From positions 806,001 through 870,000 of the forward strand of contig NZ_JAPZSV010000003.1 of NCBI RefSeq assembly GCF_027532185.1: 64,000 bases of DNA, given 5' to 3'. The notes under the pieces are model-generated. The model saw only the letters and a list, made by a program, of their open reading frames with translations. It searched no databases and was not told the DNA's origin. Within the stretch, counting starts at the first letter, position 1. Each line of letters starts with the position of its first letter. Position numbers and translations under genes: made by a program. Below, piece after piece: positions 8,902 through 18,396 of this stretch. Origin of the DNA: Hylemonella sp. GTDB lineage: Bacteria > Pseudomonadota > Gammaproteobacteria > Burkholderiales > Burkholderiaceae_C.

Positions 8902-10521
8902 TCAGCCGATGACCTTGGTGGCCGTGGCGTCAAGCTTCGGGGGGTTCTCGAAGGTGTGGAAAGGCGCCGGCGAGGGGACTTCCCACTCCAGGCCTTCAGC
9001 AGCTTCCCAGGGCTTCTGCGGGGCCTTCTCGCCCTGGCCGCGCATCGCCGGGATGATCACGAAGACGAAGAAGTAGACCTGGGCCAGACCGAAGCCGAAG
9101 GCACCGACGCTGGCAATCGCGTTGAAGTCGGCGAACTGCATGGGGTAGTCGGCGTAACGACGCGGCATGCCGGCCAGACCCAGGAAGTGCATCGGGAAGA
9201 AGGTGATGTTGAAGGAGATCATCGACCACCAGAAGTGCAGCTTGCCGCGGAATTCGCTGTACATCACGCCGGTCCACTTGGGCAGCCAGTAGTAGATGCC
9301 GGCGAACATGGCGAACAGCGAGCCGGCCACGAGCACGTAGTGGAAGTGGGCCACGACGTAGTAGGTGTCCTGCAGCTGGATGTCGATCGGAGCCATGGAC
9401 AGGATCAGACCGGTGAAGCCACCCATGGTGAACACGAAGATGAAGCCCACGGCCCAGAGCATCGGGGCCTCGAAGGTCATCGAACCCTTCCACATGGTGG
9501 CCAGCCAGTTGAAGATCTTCACGCCCGTGGGCACGGAGATCAGCATGGTGGCGTACATGAAGAAGAGCTGGCCGGTCACCGGCATGCCGGTGGTGTACAT
9601 GTGGTGGGCCCACACGATGAAGGACAGGATGGCGATGGAGGCCGTGGCGTAGACCATGGAGGCATAGCCAAACAGCTTCTTGCGCGAGAAGGCCGGCACG
9701 ATGGCGCTCACGATGCCGAAGGCCGGCAGAATCATGATGTACACCTCGGGGTGGCCGAAGAACCAGAAGATGTGCTGGTACATCACCGGGTCACCGCCGC
9801 CGGCGGGGTTGAAGAAGGTGGTGCCGAAGTGGCGGTCAGTCAGCGTCATGGTGATGGCGCCGGCCAGCACGGGCATCACGGCGATCAGCAGGTAGGCGGT
9901 GATCAGCCAGGTCCAGCAGAACAGCGGCATCTTCATCAGCGTCATGCCGGGCGCGCGCATGTTCAGGATGGTCACGATGATGTTGATCGAGCCCATGATG
10001 GAGGAGGCGCCGAGGATGTGCATCGCGAAGATGCCGGCGTCCATCGAGGGACCCATCTGCAGCGTCAGCGGGGCGTACAGCGTCCAGCCGGCTGCCGGCG
10101 CACCGCCGGGCATGAAGAACGAAGCCACCAGCATGACGGCCGCCGGGATCATCAGCCAGAAGCTGAAGTTGTTCATGCGGGCGAAGGCCATGTCGGATGC
10201 GCCGATCTGCAGCGGGATCATCCAGTTCGCGAAGCCCACGAAGGCCGGCATGATGGCGCCGAACACCATGATCAGGCCGTGCATGGTAGTGAGCTGGTTG
10301 AACAGCTCGGGGTTCACGACCTGCAGGCCGGGCTGGAACAGCTCGGCGCGGATCAGCAGCGCGAGCACGCCGCCCACCATGAGCATGGTGAAGGCGAACA
10401 ACAGGTACAGCGTACCGATGTCCTTGTGGTTGGTCGCGAAGACCCAGCGCCGCCAGCCCGTGGGGGCATGGTGGTGGTCGTCATGGGCGTGGTGATCGTG
10501 ATGGTCAAGAACGGCACTCAT
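8902..10521 (-). CDS. ctaD: Cytochrome c oxidase subunit I
   Basis: GWRRWVFATNHKDIGTLYLLFAFTMLMVGG...WFFGHPEVYIMILPAFGIVSAIVPAFSRKKLFGYASMVYATASIAILSFIVWAHHMY. Confidence 0.98.
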   Translation of the reverse strand: MSAVLDHHDHHAHDDHHHAPTGWRRWVFATNHKDIGTLYLLFAFTMLMVGGVLALLIRAELFQPGLQVVNPELFNQLTTMHGLIMVFGAIMPAFVGFANWMIPLQIGASDMAFARMNNFSFWLMIPAAVMLVASFFMPGGAPAAGWTLYAPLTLQMGPSMDAGIFAMHILGASSIMGSINIIVTILNMRAPGMTLMKMPLFCWTWLITAYLLIAVMPVLAGAITMTLTDRHFGTTFFNPAGGGDPVMYQHIFWFFGHPEVYIMILPAFGIVSAIVPAFSRKKLFGYASMVYATASIAILSFIVWAHHMYTTGMPVTGQLFFMYATMLISVPTGVKIFNWLATMWKGSMTFEAPMLWAVGFIFVFTMGGFTGLILSMAPIDIQLQDTYYVVAHFHYVLVAGSLFAMFAGIYYWLPKWTGVMYSEFRGKLHFWWSMISFNITFFPMHFLGLAGMPRRYADYPMQFADFNAIASVGAFGFGLAQVYFFVFVIIPAMRGQGEKAPQKPWEAAEGLEWEVPSPAPFHTFENPPKLDATATKVIG

Positions 10522-10562
10522 CGTGATTTCCTTCTGAATTCTCTACGTCTGACGACAGCTGC

Positions 10563-11741
10563 TTACTTGCGGGCGGTCTTGATGTCGGCTGGCTGCACCA
10601 GCTGACCGGTCTTGTTGGACCAGTTGTTCTTGGTATAGGTGATGACAGCGGCGATCTCGGTGTCGCTCAGCTGCTTCCAGGCCGGCATGGCGCCCTTGCC
10701 ATTGAGCATGATGTCAATCTGCTTGGACTTGTCGCCGCTCAGCACCAGGGCCGAGCCATCGAGCGCCTTGATCGGGCCGGCACCCTTGCCGTTGGCTTGG
10801 TGGCAGGCCGCGCAGTTGGCGGCGTAGACCTTCTCGCCGCGCTTGGCCAGCTCGTCCAGCACCCAGACCTTGTTCGGATCGTCGGCCTTGGCGGCCATGA
10901 CCTTCTTCTGTTCGTCGACCCACTTGGAATAGTCTTCAGCCGACAGCACCTTCACGTGGATGGGCATGTAGGCGTGCTCCTTGCCGCAGAGCTCGGCGCA
11001 CTGGCCATAGAAGTCACCGGTCTTCTCGGCGCGGAACCATGTGTCACGCACGAAGCCGGGGATGGCGTCCTGCTTGATACCGAAAGCCGGCACCATGAAG
11101 GCGTGGATCACGTCGTTGGCGGTGGTGATGATGCGGACCTTCTTGTCCACGGGCACGACCAGCGGGTTGTCCACCTTGAGCAGGTAATCGTCGGTGGCCG
11201 GGGGCTTGCCGGACTCGGACATCACGCGGTGGTTGTTGTCCAGGGTGGAGATGAAACCGATGCCCTCGCCTTCACCCTTGAGGTAGTCGTAACCCCACTT
11301 CCACTGGTAGCCCGTGACCTTGATGGTCAGGTCGGCGTTGCTGGTGTCCTTCTGGGCCACGACCACCTTGGTGGCCGGCAGGGCCATGAGGATCACGATG
11401 ATGAAGGGGATCACGGTCCAGGCGATTTCCACGGCCACAGACTCATGGAAGTCGGCGGGCTTGTGGCCGACGGACTTGCGGTGCTTGATGATGGAATAGA
11501 ACATCACCCCGAACACGCCGACGAAGATGACGGTGCAGATGATGAGCATGAACCAGTGCAGCCACTGCTGTTCGGCCGCGATCTTGGTGGCCGCGGGGCC
11601 CAGATTGAGCTGGTTGACCGCAGGACCGCCAGGCAGATCGTTGACAGCCTGGGCCGCGGTGAAGGCCGCCGAGCCGGCCCATGCGCCAGCCGTGAGCAGC
11701 AGTGAAGCCAATTTATTAGAAATGCTCTTCATCATGTTCAC
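10563..11741 (-). CDS. ctaC: Cytochrome c oxidase subunit II with C-terminal cytochrome c domain
   Basis: CuA motif FYGQCAELCGKEHAYM followed by heme motif CAACHQANGKGAGP. Confidence 0.96.
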   Translation of the reverse strand: MNMMKSISNKLASLLLTAGAWAGSAAFTAAQAVNDLPGGPAVNQLNLGPAATKIAAEQQWLHWFMLIICTVIFVGVFGVMFYSIIKHRKSVGHKPADFHESVAVEIAWTVIPFIIVILMALPATKVVVAQKDTSNADLTIKVTGYQWKWGYDYLKGEGEGIGFISTLDNNHRVMSESGKPPATDDYLLKVDNPLVVPVDKKVRIITTANDVIHAFMVPAFGIKQDAIPGFVRDTWFRAEKTGDFYGQCAELCGKEHAYMPIHVKVLSAEDYSKWVDEQKKVMAAKADDPNKVWVLDELAKRGEKVYAANCAACHQANGKGAGPIKALDGSALVLSGDKSKQIDIMLNGKGAMPAWKQLSDTEIAAVITYTKNNWSNKTGQLVQPADIKTARK

Positions 11742-11921
11742 TTCTTCAATGTCTTAAATATTCCAGGACTGCTCAGAGGCTCGCACCGCACGCGGCTTGT
11801 GACCGATGTGCCTCGCACCCATGACGGATACAGGCGGCAAGCTGCCGTTGAATCGCAAAATTCAGCAACCGCTTATTGTAGCCCAGCACTTTTCGGCGAC
11901 CGGTCGGCGACGCAGTGCCCC

Positions 11922-12806
11922 TCAGCCCGGCGTGCCACCCCGGCCACGGCGCAGGCTGCCACGCATTTCATCCAGGCTCAGCCGGGTCTCGGGCGCCACG
12001 GTCAAGCGACGTTGCGGCTTGAAGGCATGGCCGTAGATGATCTCGAAACTCAGCCGCAAGCGCCCGTCCTCAGCCGCCAGCCGGCCCAGGGCCTCGTGCA
12101 GCCGGCCCTGCCAGGCCCGCCCGCGCAGGGCGGGGAAACGCGCCGGGTGCAGATTACGGCCCAGTTCGCGCAGTTCCTGCAGGAGGCGCTGCGGCGTCTC
12201 GAAGCTCAGCTCGATACGCTCCATGTCCATTACGGGTTCTGCGAAGCCGGCACTCACCAGCATGTCGCCCCAGTCGTGCATGTCGGTGTACTCGTGGGCG
12301 GGTGCTGGCCAGCCCAGCTCGGCATACAGCGCGCGCAGTTCGCGCAGGGTGTCCGGCCCGAGGCAGGAGAACATCAGGAAGCCGTCCACCGCCAGCGCCT
12401 CGTGCCACTGCCCGATCAGGGCCTGCGGGTCGGCACTCATGTGCAGGCTCATATTGGCCCAGAGCAATTCGGGGGCCGGAACGGGCGCGGGGCGAAAAGC
12501 GGTCTTGAGCGAGCGCCACCAGGGCTGTGCTGCCAACCGCGAGGCGAGCGCCTGCTCCTGCGGCACCCGTGCGCGGATCTCGCAGCGCGCCGCGGGGTAA
12601 CGCTGTGCGAGCAGCTTCTGAGCCTGCAGGCCGCCACGCACCGGCTCCCAGTGCAGCCAGCTGCACGGCTGGCGCACGATCCAGTCCAGGCGCTGCTCCA
12701 TGCGACGCGCCACCTCCTCGTGCAACCAGGCCGAGACCGGCTGCGGCCGCTGCTGCCAGCGTGCGGCAGCCACGGGGTCGATGGTGGGCGGGCGGCGATC
12801 GTTCAT
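11922..12806 (-). CDS. BioC-like SAM-dependent methyltransferase
   Basis: MNDRRPPTIDPVAAARWQQRPQPVSAWLHEEVARRMEQRLDWI...PDTLRELRALYAELGWPAPAHEYTDMHDWGDMLVSAGFAEPVMDMERI. Confidence 0.75.
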   Translation of the reverse strand: MNDRRPPTIDPVAAARWQQRPQPVSAWLHEEVARRMEQRLDWIVRQPCSWLHWEPVRGGLQAQKLLAQRYPAARCEIRARVPQEQALASRLAAQPWWRSLKTAFRPAPVPAPELLWANMSLHMSADPQALIGQWHEALAVDGFLMFSCLGPDTLRELRALYAELGWPAPAHEYTDMHDWGDMLVSAGFAEPVMDMERIELSFETPQRLLQELRELGRNLHPARFPALRGRAWQGRLHEALGRLAAEDGRLRLSFEIIYGHAFKPQRRLTVAPETRLSLDEMRGSLRRGRGGTPG

Positions 12807-12867
12807 GGGAAGCGGCGAGTATATTGACTGGCCCTGAGCCCTCCCCTGCAGACTCGAAGAGACCACA

Positions 12868-13560
12868 TTGCGCGCCCTGCTCCATCGCCTCAGCGCCGCG
12901 CTGCCCGGGCAGTGCGCGCTCTGCCATGCCTGGCCGACCCGCCCCATCTGCCCCGCCTGCACGGCGCGCTTTGCCCAGCCACGGCCGCGCTGCGACCTGT
13001 GCGCCCTGCCCCTGCCTGCCGGTGTCGCGCGCTGCGGCGCCTGCATCAAGGACCCACCACCGCTGGACCAGTGCCTGGCCGTCGTTGCTTATGCATACCC
13101 CTGGAGCGGCCTGATCGCGCGCTACAAGTTCGGCCCCAGCCCCGGCTGGTCGGCCGCGCTGGCGCGACTGATGCGGGACGGCCCCGGCGTCGCGGCTGCG
13201 CTCGACGCGGCCGATCTGCTGCTGCCCCTGCCGCTGTCCACCCAGCGCCTGCGCGAGCGCGGCTTCAACCAGGCCCTGGAGCTGGCACGCCAGCTGACAC
13301 CGGGCAAGACACGCGCCGATCTGCTGCTGCGCCTGCGCGATACACCGGCCCAGAGCAGCCTGCCGCTGGAGCGGCGCCTGCGCAATGTGCAGGACGCCTT
13401 CGGGCTGGCCGCGGGTGCAGAGCGCGCACTGCGGGGTCGACGCCTGGTACTCGTCGACGATGTGATGACCAGCGGTGCCACGCTGCACGCCGCCGCCCGG
13501 CTGCTGCGCACGGCGGGCGCAGACCACGTCACGGGTCTGGTCCTGGCCCGGACCGAATGA
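12868..13560 (+). CDS. ComF family phosphoribosyltransferase
   Basis: CALCHAWPTRPICPACTARFAQPRPRCDLCALPL zinc cysteines; RLVLVDDVMTSGATLHAAARLL PRPP motif; TTG start. Confidence 0.9.
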   Translation: MRALLHRLSAALPGQCALCHAWPTRPICPACTARFAQPRPRCDLCALPLPAGVARCGACIKDPPPLDQCLAVVAYAYPWSGLIARYKFGPSPGWSAALARLMRDGPGVAAALDAADLLLPLPLSTQRLRERGFNQALELARQLTPGKTRADLLLRLRDTPAQSSLPLERRLRNVQDAFGLAAGAERALRGRRLVLVDDVMTSGATLHAAARLLRTAGADHVTGLVLARTE

Positions 13561-13569
13561 ACGCGCGCC

Positions 13570-13962
13570 TCAGTGCACGGTCTCGATGACCATGCGGTGG
13601 TAGCGCTCGGCCAGCATGAAAGGCACGTGGTGGATGGCCTGCGAGACATGCTCGGCCATCTGCTCGTTGGGCGTGGGCAGGATCAGGAAAGTGGCCCCGG
13701 CACGCGCTGCGTCCAGAAAGGCCTGCACCGTGGTGAGGCTGGTGCCCAGGTTGGCGATGAAGCCGGCCTCGTGCAGATTCTTTTCGGCAAAGGCGGCCAT
13801 GTCCTCGGGCGCGACTTCGAGCACGTCCGGGGTACGGTGCATCATCGCCTCCAGCTCATGGACGACGCGGTGCGCGTCCTCGGCTTGGTGGAAGGCCACC
13901 ACCATGTGGCCCGTGGGGAAAAAGGCGCCGAAGTCCCGGTGCAGCTGATCCAGTGGTTTCAT
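13570..13962 (-). CDS. Conserved hypothetical protein
   Basis: MKPLDQLHRDFGAFFPTGHMVVAFHQAEDAHRVVHELEAMM...; coding ORF with plausible start. Confidence 0.6.
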   Translation of the reverse strand: MKPLDQLHRDFGAFFPTGHMVVAFHQAEDAHRVVHELEAMMHRTPDVLEVAPEDMAAFAEKNLHEAGFIANLGTSLTTVQAFLDAARAGATFLILPTPNEQMAEHVSQAIHHVPFMLAERYHRMVIETVH

Positions 13963-14051
13963 GCTTGGTCTCCTGGGTCCGGATCGCTTCATTCTAGGAA
14001 GCGACGCACTTTTTTCCAGTCCCGCCTGCCGGGCCGACGAAAATAACGCCC

Positions 14052-14519
14052 ATGTTCCACATCGTCCTGGTCCACCCCGAGATCCCGCCCAACACGGGCA
14101 ACGTCATCCGCCTGGCGGCCAACACGGGCTGCACCCTGCACCTGATCGAGCCGCTGGGCTTCTCGATGGAAGACCGGCTGATGCGTCGCGCCGGCCTGGA
14201 CTATCACGAATACGCCGAAGTGAAGCGCCATGCCAGCTGGGAGGCTTTTCACTCGGCCGAACAGCCGGACAGCGCGCGCCTGTTTGCACTGACCACGCGC
14301 GGCACGCGTTTTGTGCATAACGTGGCCTTCATGCCCGGGGACTGGCTGGTCTTCGGCTCGGAAACCAGCGGCCTGCCCGACGCCGTGCGCGCGGCTTTCG
14401 CCCCGGAGCAGCAGCTCAAACTGCCCATGCGCCCGGGCCAGCGCAGCCTCAACCTCTCAAACGCCGTGGCGGTGACGGTCTTCGAGGCCTGGCGGCAGAA
14501 CGGTTTTGCGGCGAACTGA
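14052..14519 (+). CDS. trmL: tRNA (cytidine(34)-2'-O)-methyltransferase (SPOUT)
   Basis: MFHIVLVHPEIPPNTGNVIRLAANTGCTLHLIEPLGF...GSETSGLP...RSLNLSNAVAVTVFEAWRQ. Confidence 0.95.
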   Translation: MFHIVLVHPEIPPNTGNVIRLAANTGCTLHLIEPLGFSMEDRLMRRAGLDYHEYAEVKRHASWEAFHSAEQPDSARLFALTTRGTRFVHNVAFMPGDWLVFGSETSGLPDAVRAAFAPEQQLKLPMRPGQRSLNLSNAVAVTVFEAWRQNGFAAN

Positions 14520-14525
14520 AGCGGC

Positions 14526-14981
14526 TCAGGGGTAGCGCCGCGCGATCGACTCGGCCACGCAGACCGGCTTGGCCTCACCCTCGCGCTCGATCGTCACTTC
14601 CCAGGTCATCTGCATGCCGCCGTTGGCGATGGGCTCGCAGGCCAGCAGCTTCATGCGCGCACGCAGGCGGCTGCCCACGGGTACCGGGGCCATGAAGCGC
14701 ACGCGGTTGAGGCCGTAGTTCACGCCCATACGCGACTCGACGATCTCCATCGTGGTCTCGAAGAAGCGCGGCAGCAGGGACAGGGTGAGAAAGCCGTGGG
14801 CGATCGGCGCGCCAAACGGCCCGGCCTTGGCGCGCTCCACGTCGACGTGGATCCACTGGTGATCACCCGTGGCCTCGGCAAACTGGTTGACCTGTGCCTG
14901 CGTGATCGTGAGCCAGTCGCTGACCGCGACTTCCTGGCCCACGAGTGCGGGGAACTCCTGGAGGGACTGGAAGGTTTTCAT
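14526..14981 (-). CDS. MaoC family dehydratase
   Basis: DWLTITQAQVNQFAEATGDHQWIHVDVERAKAGPFGAPIAHGFLTLSLLP hydratase 2 motif. Confidence 0.92.
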   Translation of the reverse strand: MKTFQSLQEFPALVGQEVAVSDWLTITQAQVNQFAEATGDHQWIHVDVERAKAGPFGAPIAHGFLTLSLLPRFFETTMEIVESRMGVNYGLNRVRFMAPVPVGSRLRARMKLLACEPIANGGMQMTWEVTIEREGEAKPVCVAESIARRYP

Positions 14982-15037
14982 GCCGCCAATGTAGCGGGCC
15001 GCCCGTGGGCGGCCCTGTCATGCATGCGACGTCCACA

Positions 15038-15181
15038 AGAACTTGCGACGAAATCGTAGCGAGCGGCCCGAGCGCAAGGCGGACGGAGCGCAGGAACCGG
15101 AGCGTACTTCAGGTACGTGAGGATTCCGAGTACCGCCCAACGCCGCGATCGGGTTGCGCAGTAGATTTATTCGTAAGTTCT
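15038..15181 (-). repeat. Dispersed repeat family A, copy 2 (directly 3' of parA-like gene)
   Basis: agaacttgcgacgaaatcgtagcgagcgg...ggcggacggagcgcaggaaccggagcgtac..gtacgtgaggattccgagtaccgcccaacg...attcgtaagttct; imperfect inverted ends. Confidence 0.85.
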
Positions 15182-15797
15182 AACGGTCGAGCCAGCGGCA
15201 GAGCCCCTGCCACTGCTCCAGATCCTTCTCGACCCGGCTTGGCGCCACGTCGAAGAGGGTCAGGCCATGGGCGGCCAGATGGATGTAGTTCTGCGTGTCG
15301 CGCAGGTAGGCCAGCACGGGCAGGCCCAGGCTTTCGACGAAGGCCTTGAGCTTGTCGGCCGAGAGCGTGCGCGCGTCCACGCGCATGCCCACGATGCCCA
15401 CCTGCATGCCCTTGTGGGCGTGCTGCCGGATTTCGTCGAGGAAATCGCGCGTGGCGAAGATGTCGAAGACGCTGGGCTGCAGGGGCACGATGACCTTGTC
15501 GGCGTGCTGCAGCACCTCCTTCATGCGCGCCCCCTTGAGACCGGCCGGGGTGTCGAGCACCACATGGGTTGTGCCCTTGGGCAGCTTGGCCAGCTTGTCC
15601 TCGCCCACGTCCCAGCTCACGATGGGACGTGCCGTCGCAGGCCGCAGGCCCAGCCACAGGCGCGAGGATTGCTGTCGGTCGGCGTCGCCCAGCATGACCT
15701 TGTGCCCCTGGCTGGCGAAGTAACCCGCCACATTGGTGGACAGGGTGGACTTGCCCACGCCGCCCTTGGGATTGGCAACCACAACGACCGGCATCAC
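15180..15797 (-). CDS. ParA/MinD-like P-loop ATPase
   Basis: MMPVVVVANPKGGVGKSTLSTNVAGYFASQGHKVMLGDADRQQSS (deviant Walker A). Confidence 0.88.
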   Translation of the reverse strand: MMPVVVVANPKGGVGKSTLSTNVAGYFASQGHKVMLGDADRQQSSRLWLGLRPATARPIVSWDVGEDKLAKLPKGTTHVVLDTPAGLKGARMKEVLQHADKVIVPLQPSVFDIFATRDFLDEIRQHAHKGMQVGIVGMRVDARTLSADKLKAFVESLGLPVLAYLRDTQNYIHLAAHGLTLFDVAPSRVEKDLEQWQGLCRWLDR

Positions 15798-15858
15798 GCG
15801 CTCCTGTTAGTTGGACCTGCCCCATGTTAGCGCAGACCCACCGGGAAGCCCGCACGAT

Positions 15859-17706
15859 TCAAGGCTGATCGTCGCGGGCTCGCAACTCGGCCGCCTGCCA
15901 GCCATAGGGCGTTTTGCCGCGCCGGGTCTCCTCGCGCAGCTGGCGCTCCAGCTCTTCGCGGCTCTCGCGGATGACCCGCGCATAGTCCTTGGGCTGCACC
16001 TGCTCACGCAGCTGTGCGAAGTCGTCGACCTGCTTCTGGTTGCCGCGCCGGAAGGCATCGGCCATCTCCCGGGCCTCATAGGCGCCGAAACCCAGGGTCT
16101 CCAGGGCGTGGCGGCCCAGGCGCAGGGAGCTCTCGTAGACCTCGCGCTGGATCACATGGGCACCGGCCTTCTTGAGCTCGTAGTAGTGGGGCACGTCATA
16201 GGCGCGCGCCAGCACCGTGAGGTGCGGGAAGGAATGCCGCGCGATCTCGACGATGGTTTTGGCATCCTCCCGGTCATCCACGGCTACGACCAGCACGCGG
16301 GCCTTCGATGCCCCCGCGGCGTGCAGCAGATCGAGCCGGGTCGCGTCGCCGTAATAGACCTTGAAGCCGAACTGGCGCATGCTTTCGATGTGCACAGCGT
16401 CGTTGTCCATGATGGTGCTCACGATGCCGTTGGACATCAGCAAGCGCCCCACCACCTGGCCGAAGCGGCCGAAGCCCGCGATGATGACCGGGCTGTGGTC
16501 CATCTCGGTGTCCATGGGCCGCTCCTCATTGATGTCGCGGCGCTTGCAGCGCGCCACCCAGCGCCCGTGCGCGAGCAGCAGGATGGGCGTGAGCACCATG
16601 GAGAGGATGATGACCGCGGTGTAGACGGAGTTGATACGCGCATCCAGCACACCTGCCGACACGGCCGCGGCGTAGAGCACAAAAGCAAACTCGCCGCCCT
16701 GCGCCATCAGCACCATGCGCTCCAGCGCGTCGTCGTGATTCGCCCGGGCCAGCCGCGCCACGCCATAGATGGCCGCGGACTTCAGGACCATGTAGGCCAG
16801 CACGCTGATGAGCACCTCCTGCCAGTTGGCCGCGATGATGGCCAGGTCCATGGACATGCCGACAGCCAGGAAAAACAGGCCGAGCAGCAAGCCCTTGAAA
16901 GGCTCGACATCGGCTTCCAGCTGATGACGGAAGGACGACTCGGCCAGCATGACCCCGGCCAGGAAGGCCCCCATGGCAGCCGAGAGCCCACCGAGGTCCA
17001 TCCACAGTGCCGAGCCCAGCACCACGAGCAGGGCCGCGGCCGTCATGACCTCGCGCGAGCGCGTGGTCGACAGCAGCACGAAGAGCGGGTTGAGCAGCCA
17101 GCGGCCCACGGCCACGAGCACCGCCGTGGCCCCCAGGGCCAGGCCGATGCTCTGTGCGCGGTCCAGCCAGGTGCTGGTCTCGCCACCCGGCGCGATGAAG
17201 GCCACCAGGGCCAGCAAGGGCACGATGAGCAGATCCTCCAGCAGCAGGATGGACACCACGCGCTGGCCCGCGGGGCTGCCCATCTGGTGCCGGTCCTGCA
17301 GCATCTGCATCACGATGGCCGTGGACGTGAGCACGAAGCCGGTGCCCACCACCCAGGCCTGGGCCCAGCCCAGGCCGAACATCACACCCACCGGCGCCAG
17401 CAGCAGCATGGCCACCAGCACCTGCAGCGAGCCCAGGCCGAAGATCTGCCGGCGCATCTGCCACAGATGGCTGGGCCGCATCTCCAGCCCGACGATGAAG
17501 AGGAACATGACCACGCCGAGCTCGGCCGTGTGGAGGATGGTCTCGGGATCGGCGATGAGCCTGAGCCCCGAGGGACCGATCAGCACGCCGGCCGCCAGAT
17601 AGCCCAGCACGGCACCCAGGGCCAGGCGCTTGAACAGGGGCACGGCCACGACGGCCGCGGCCAGCAGCGTGACCACGGGGATGAGATTGGGTCCTTCGGT
17701 GGCCAT
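15859..17706 (-). CDS. CPA2 family K+/H+ antiporter with TrkA-N domain (KefB/KefC-like)
   Basis: LFKRLALGAVLGYLAAGVLIGPSGLRLI...HTAELGVVMFLFIVGLEM...VIIAGFGRFGQVVGRLLMSNGIVSTIMDND. Confidence 0.92.
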   Translation of the reverse strand: MATEGPNLIPVVTLLAAAVVAVPLFKRLALGAVLGYLAAGVLIGPSGLRLIADPETILHTAELGVVMFLFIVGLEMRPSHLWQMRRQIFGLGSLQVLVAMLLLAPVGVMFGLGWAQAWVVGTGFVLTSTAIVMQMLQDRHQMGSPAGQRVVSILLLEDLLIVPLLALVAFIAPGGETSTWLDRAQSIGLALGATAVLVAVGRWLLNPLFVLLSTTRSREVMTAAALLVVLGSALWMDLGGLSAAMGAFLAGVMLAESSFRHQLEADVEPFKGLLLGLFFLAVGMSMDLAIIAANWQEVLISVLAYMVLKSAAIYGVARLARANHDDALERMVLMAQGGEFAFVLYAAAVSAGVLDARINSVYTAVIILSMVLTPILLLAHGRWVARCKRRDINEERPMDTEMDHSPVIIAGFGRFGQVVGRLLMSNGIVSTIMDNDAVHIESMRQFGFKVYYGDATRLDLLHAAGASKARVLVVAVDDREDAKTIVEIARHSFPHLTVLARAYDVPHYYELKKAGAHVIQREVYESSLRLGRHALETLGFGAYEAREMADAFRRGNQKQVDDFAQLREQVQPKDYARVIRESREELERQLREETRRGKTPYGWQAAELRARDDQP

Positions 17707-17707
17707 G

Positions 17708-18268
17708 TCAGCGCTCCTGCGGGGATGGGGCATCAAGTTCGACCTGCAGGCGCGCGCGATAGCCCTGCGCCGCCGCCGCCAGTTCCTGTGCCGAAAGGCG
17801 GTTGGCGCCGTGCACGATGTGGGGATCCAGCCATTGCAGACCGCAATACAGCGCCGTCTGGCGGATCGGTGTGGCGATCTGCACCATGGTGTGGTGGTTG
17901 TAGCCCTCCGCCTGGTAGGCACGTTCCGCGCCCCCCGTGCTCACGGCCCAGAGCAGGCGCTTGCCCTCGAGCGCCCGAGTGGGCTGGCCCGCAGGATCGT
18001 GGCCGTAGGCCCAGCCGTAGGCCAGGGTCTTCTCGAACCACAGGCTCAGCAGGGCCGGCGCGTGGTACCAGTGCAGCGGGTGCTGGAGCACCACGGTGCC
18101 GCTGTCGGCCAGCGCGGCCTGCTCAGCGCGCGCGTCGATGTGGAAATCCGGGTAGAGCGCGTACAGATCACGGACCTGCAGGCCCGGCAGGTCCCGCACC
18201 GCCTCCAGCAAGGCACGGTTAGCGCGCGAATGCAGGGGGTAGGGATGGGCGTAGATGAGGGTGATCAT
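17708..18268 (-). CDS. KefF-like NAD(P)H oxidoreductase / antiporter ancillary protein
   Basis: MITLIYAHPYPLHSRANRALLEAV...TVVLQHPLHWYHAPALLSLWFEKTLAYGWAYG; 1 bp from antiporter start. Confidence 0.85.
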   Translation of the reverse strand: MITLIYAHPYPLHSRANRALLEAVRDLPGLQVRDLYALYPDFHIDARAEQAALADSGTVVLQHPLHWYHAPALLSLWFEKTLAYGWAYGHDPAGQPTRALEGKRLLWAVSTGGAERAYQAEGYNHHTMVQIATPIRQTALYCGLQWLDPHIVHGANRLSAQELAAAAQGYRARLQVELDAPSPQER

Positions 18269-18307
18269 GGAGAGGATTCTTGCAGATCAACCTCTGCAAC
18301 GCACTCT

Positions 18308-18396
18308 GAACTTGCGCAGAAATCGCAGCGAGCGGCCGGAGCCAACATCGCCCAACGCAGCGACGGGCAATCGCCGTGGATTCACTCGCAAGTTCT
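18308..18396 (-). repeat. Dispersed repeat family A, copy 3 (shortened; directly 3' of TauE-like gene)
   Basis: gaacttgcgcagaaatcgcagcgagcggccggagc...cgcccaacgcagcg...cactcgcaagttc; outer ends GAACTTGCG/CGCAAGTTC. Confidence 0.7.

Noticed and set aside
8383-10605. 740-aa plus-strand ORF antisense to ctaG and ctaD
   Set aside because: His/Asp/Gly-rich composition typical of the antisense frame of a GC-rich gene; the opposite strand encodes clear oxidase genes.
15811-18222. 803-aa plus-strand ORF
   Set aside because: Antisense shadow of the KefB-like and KefF-like genes; no recognisable domain.
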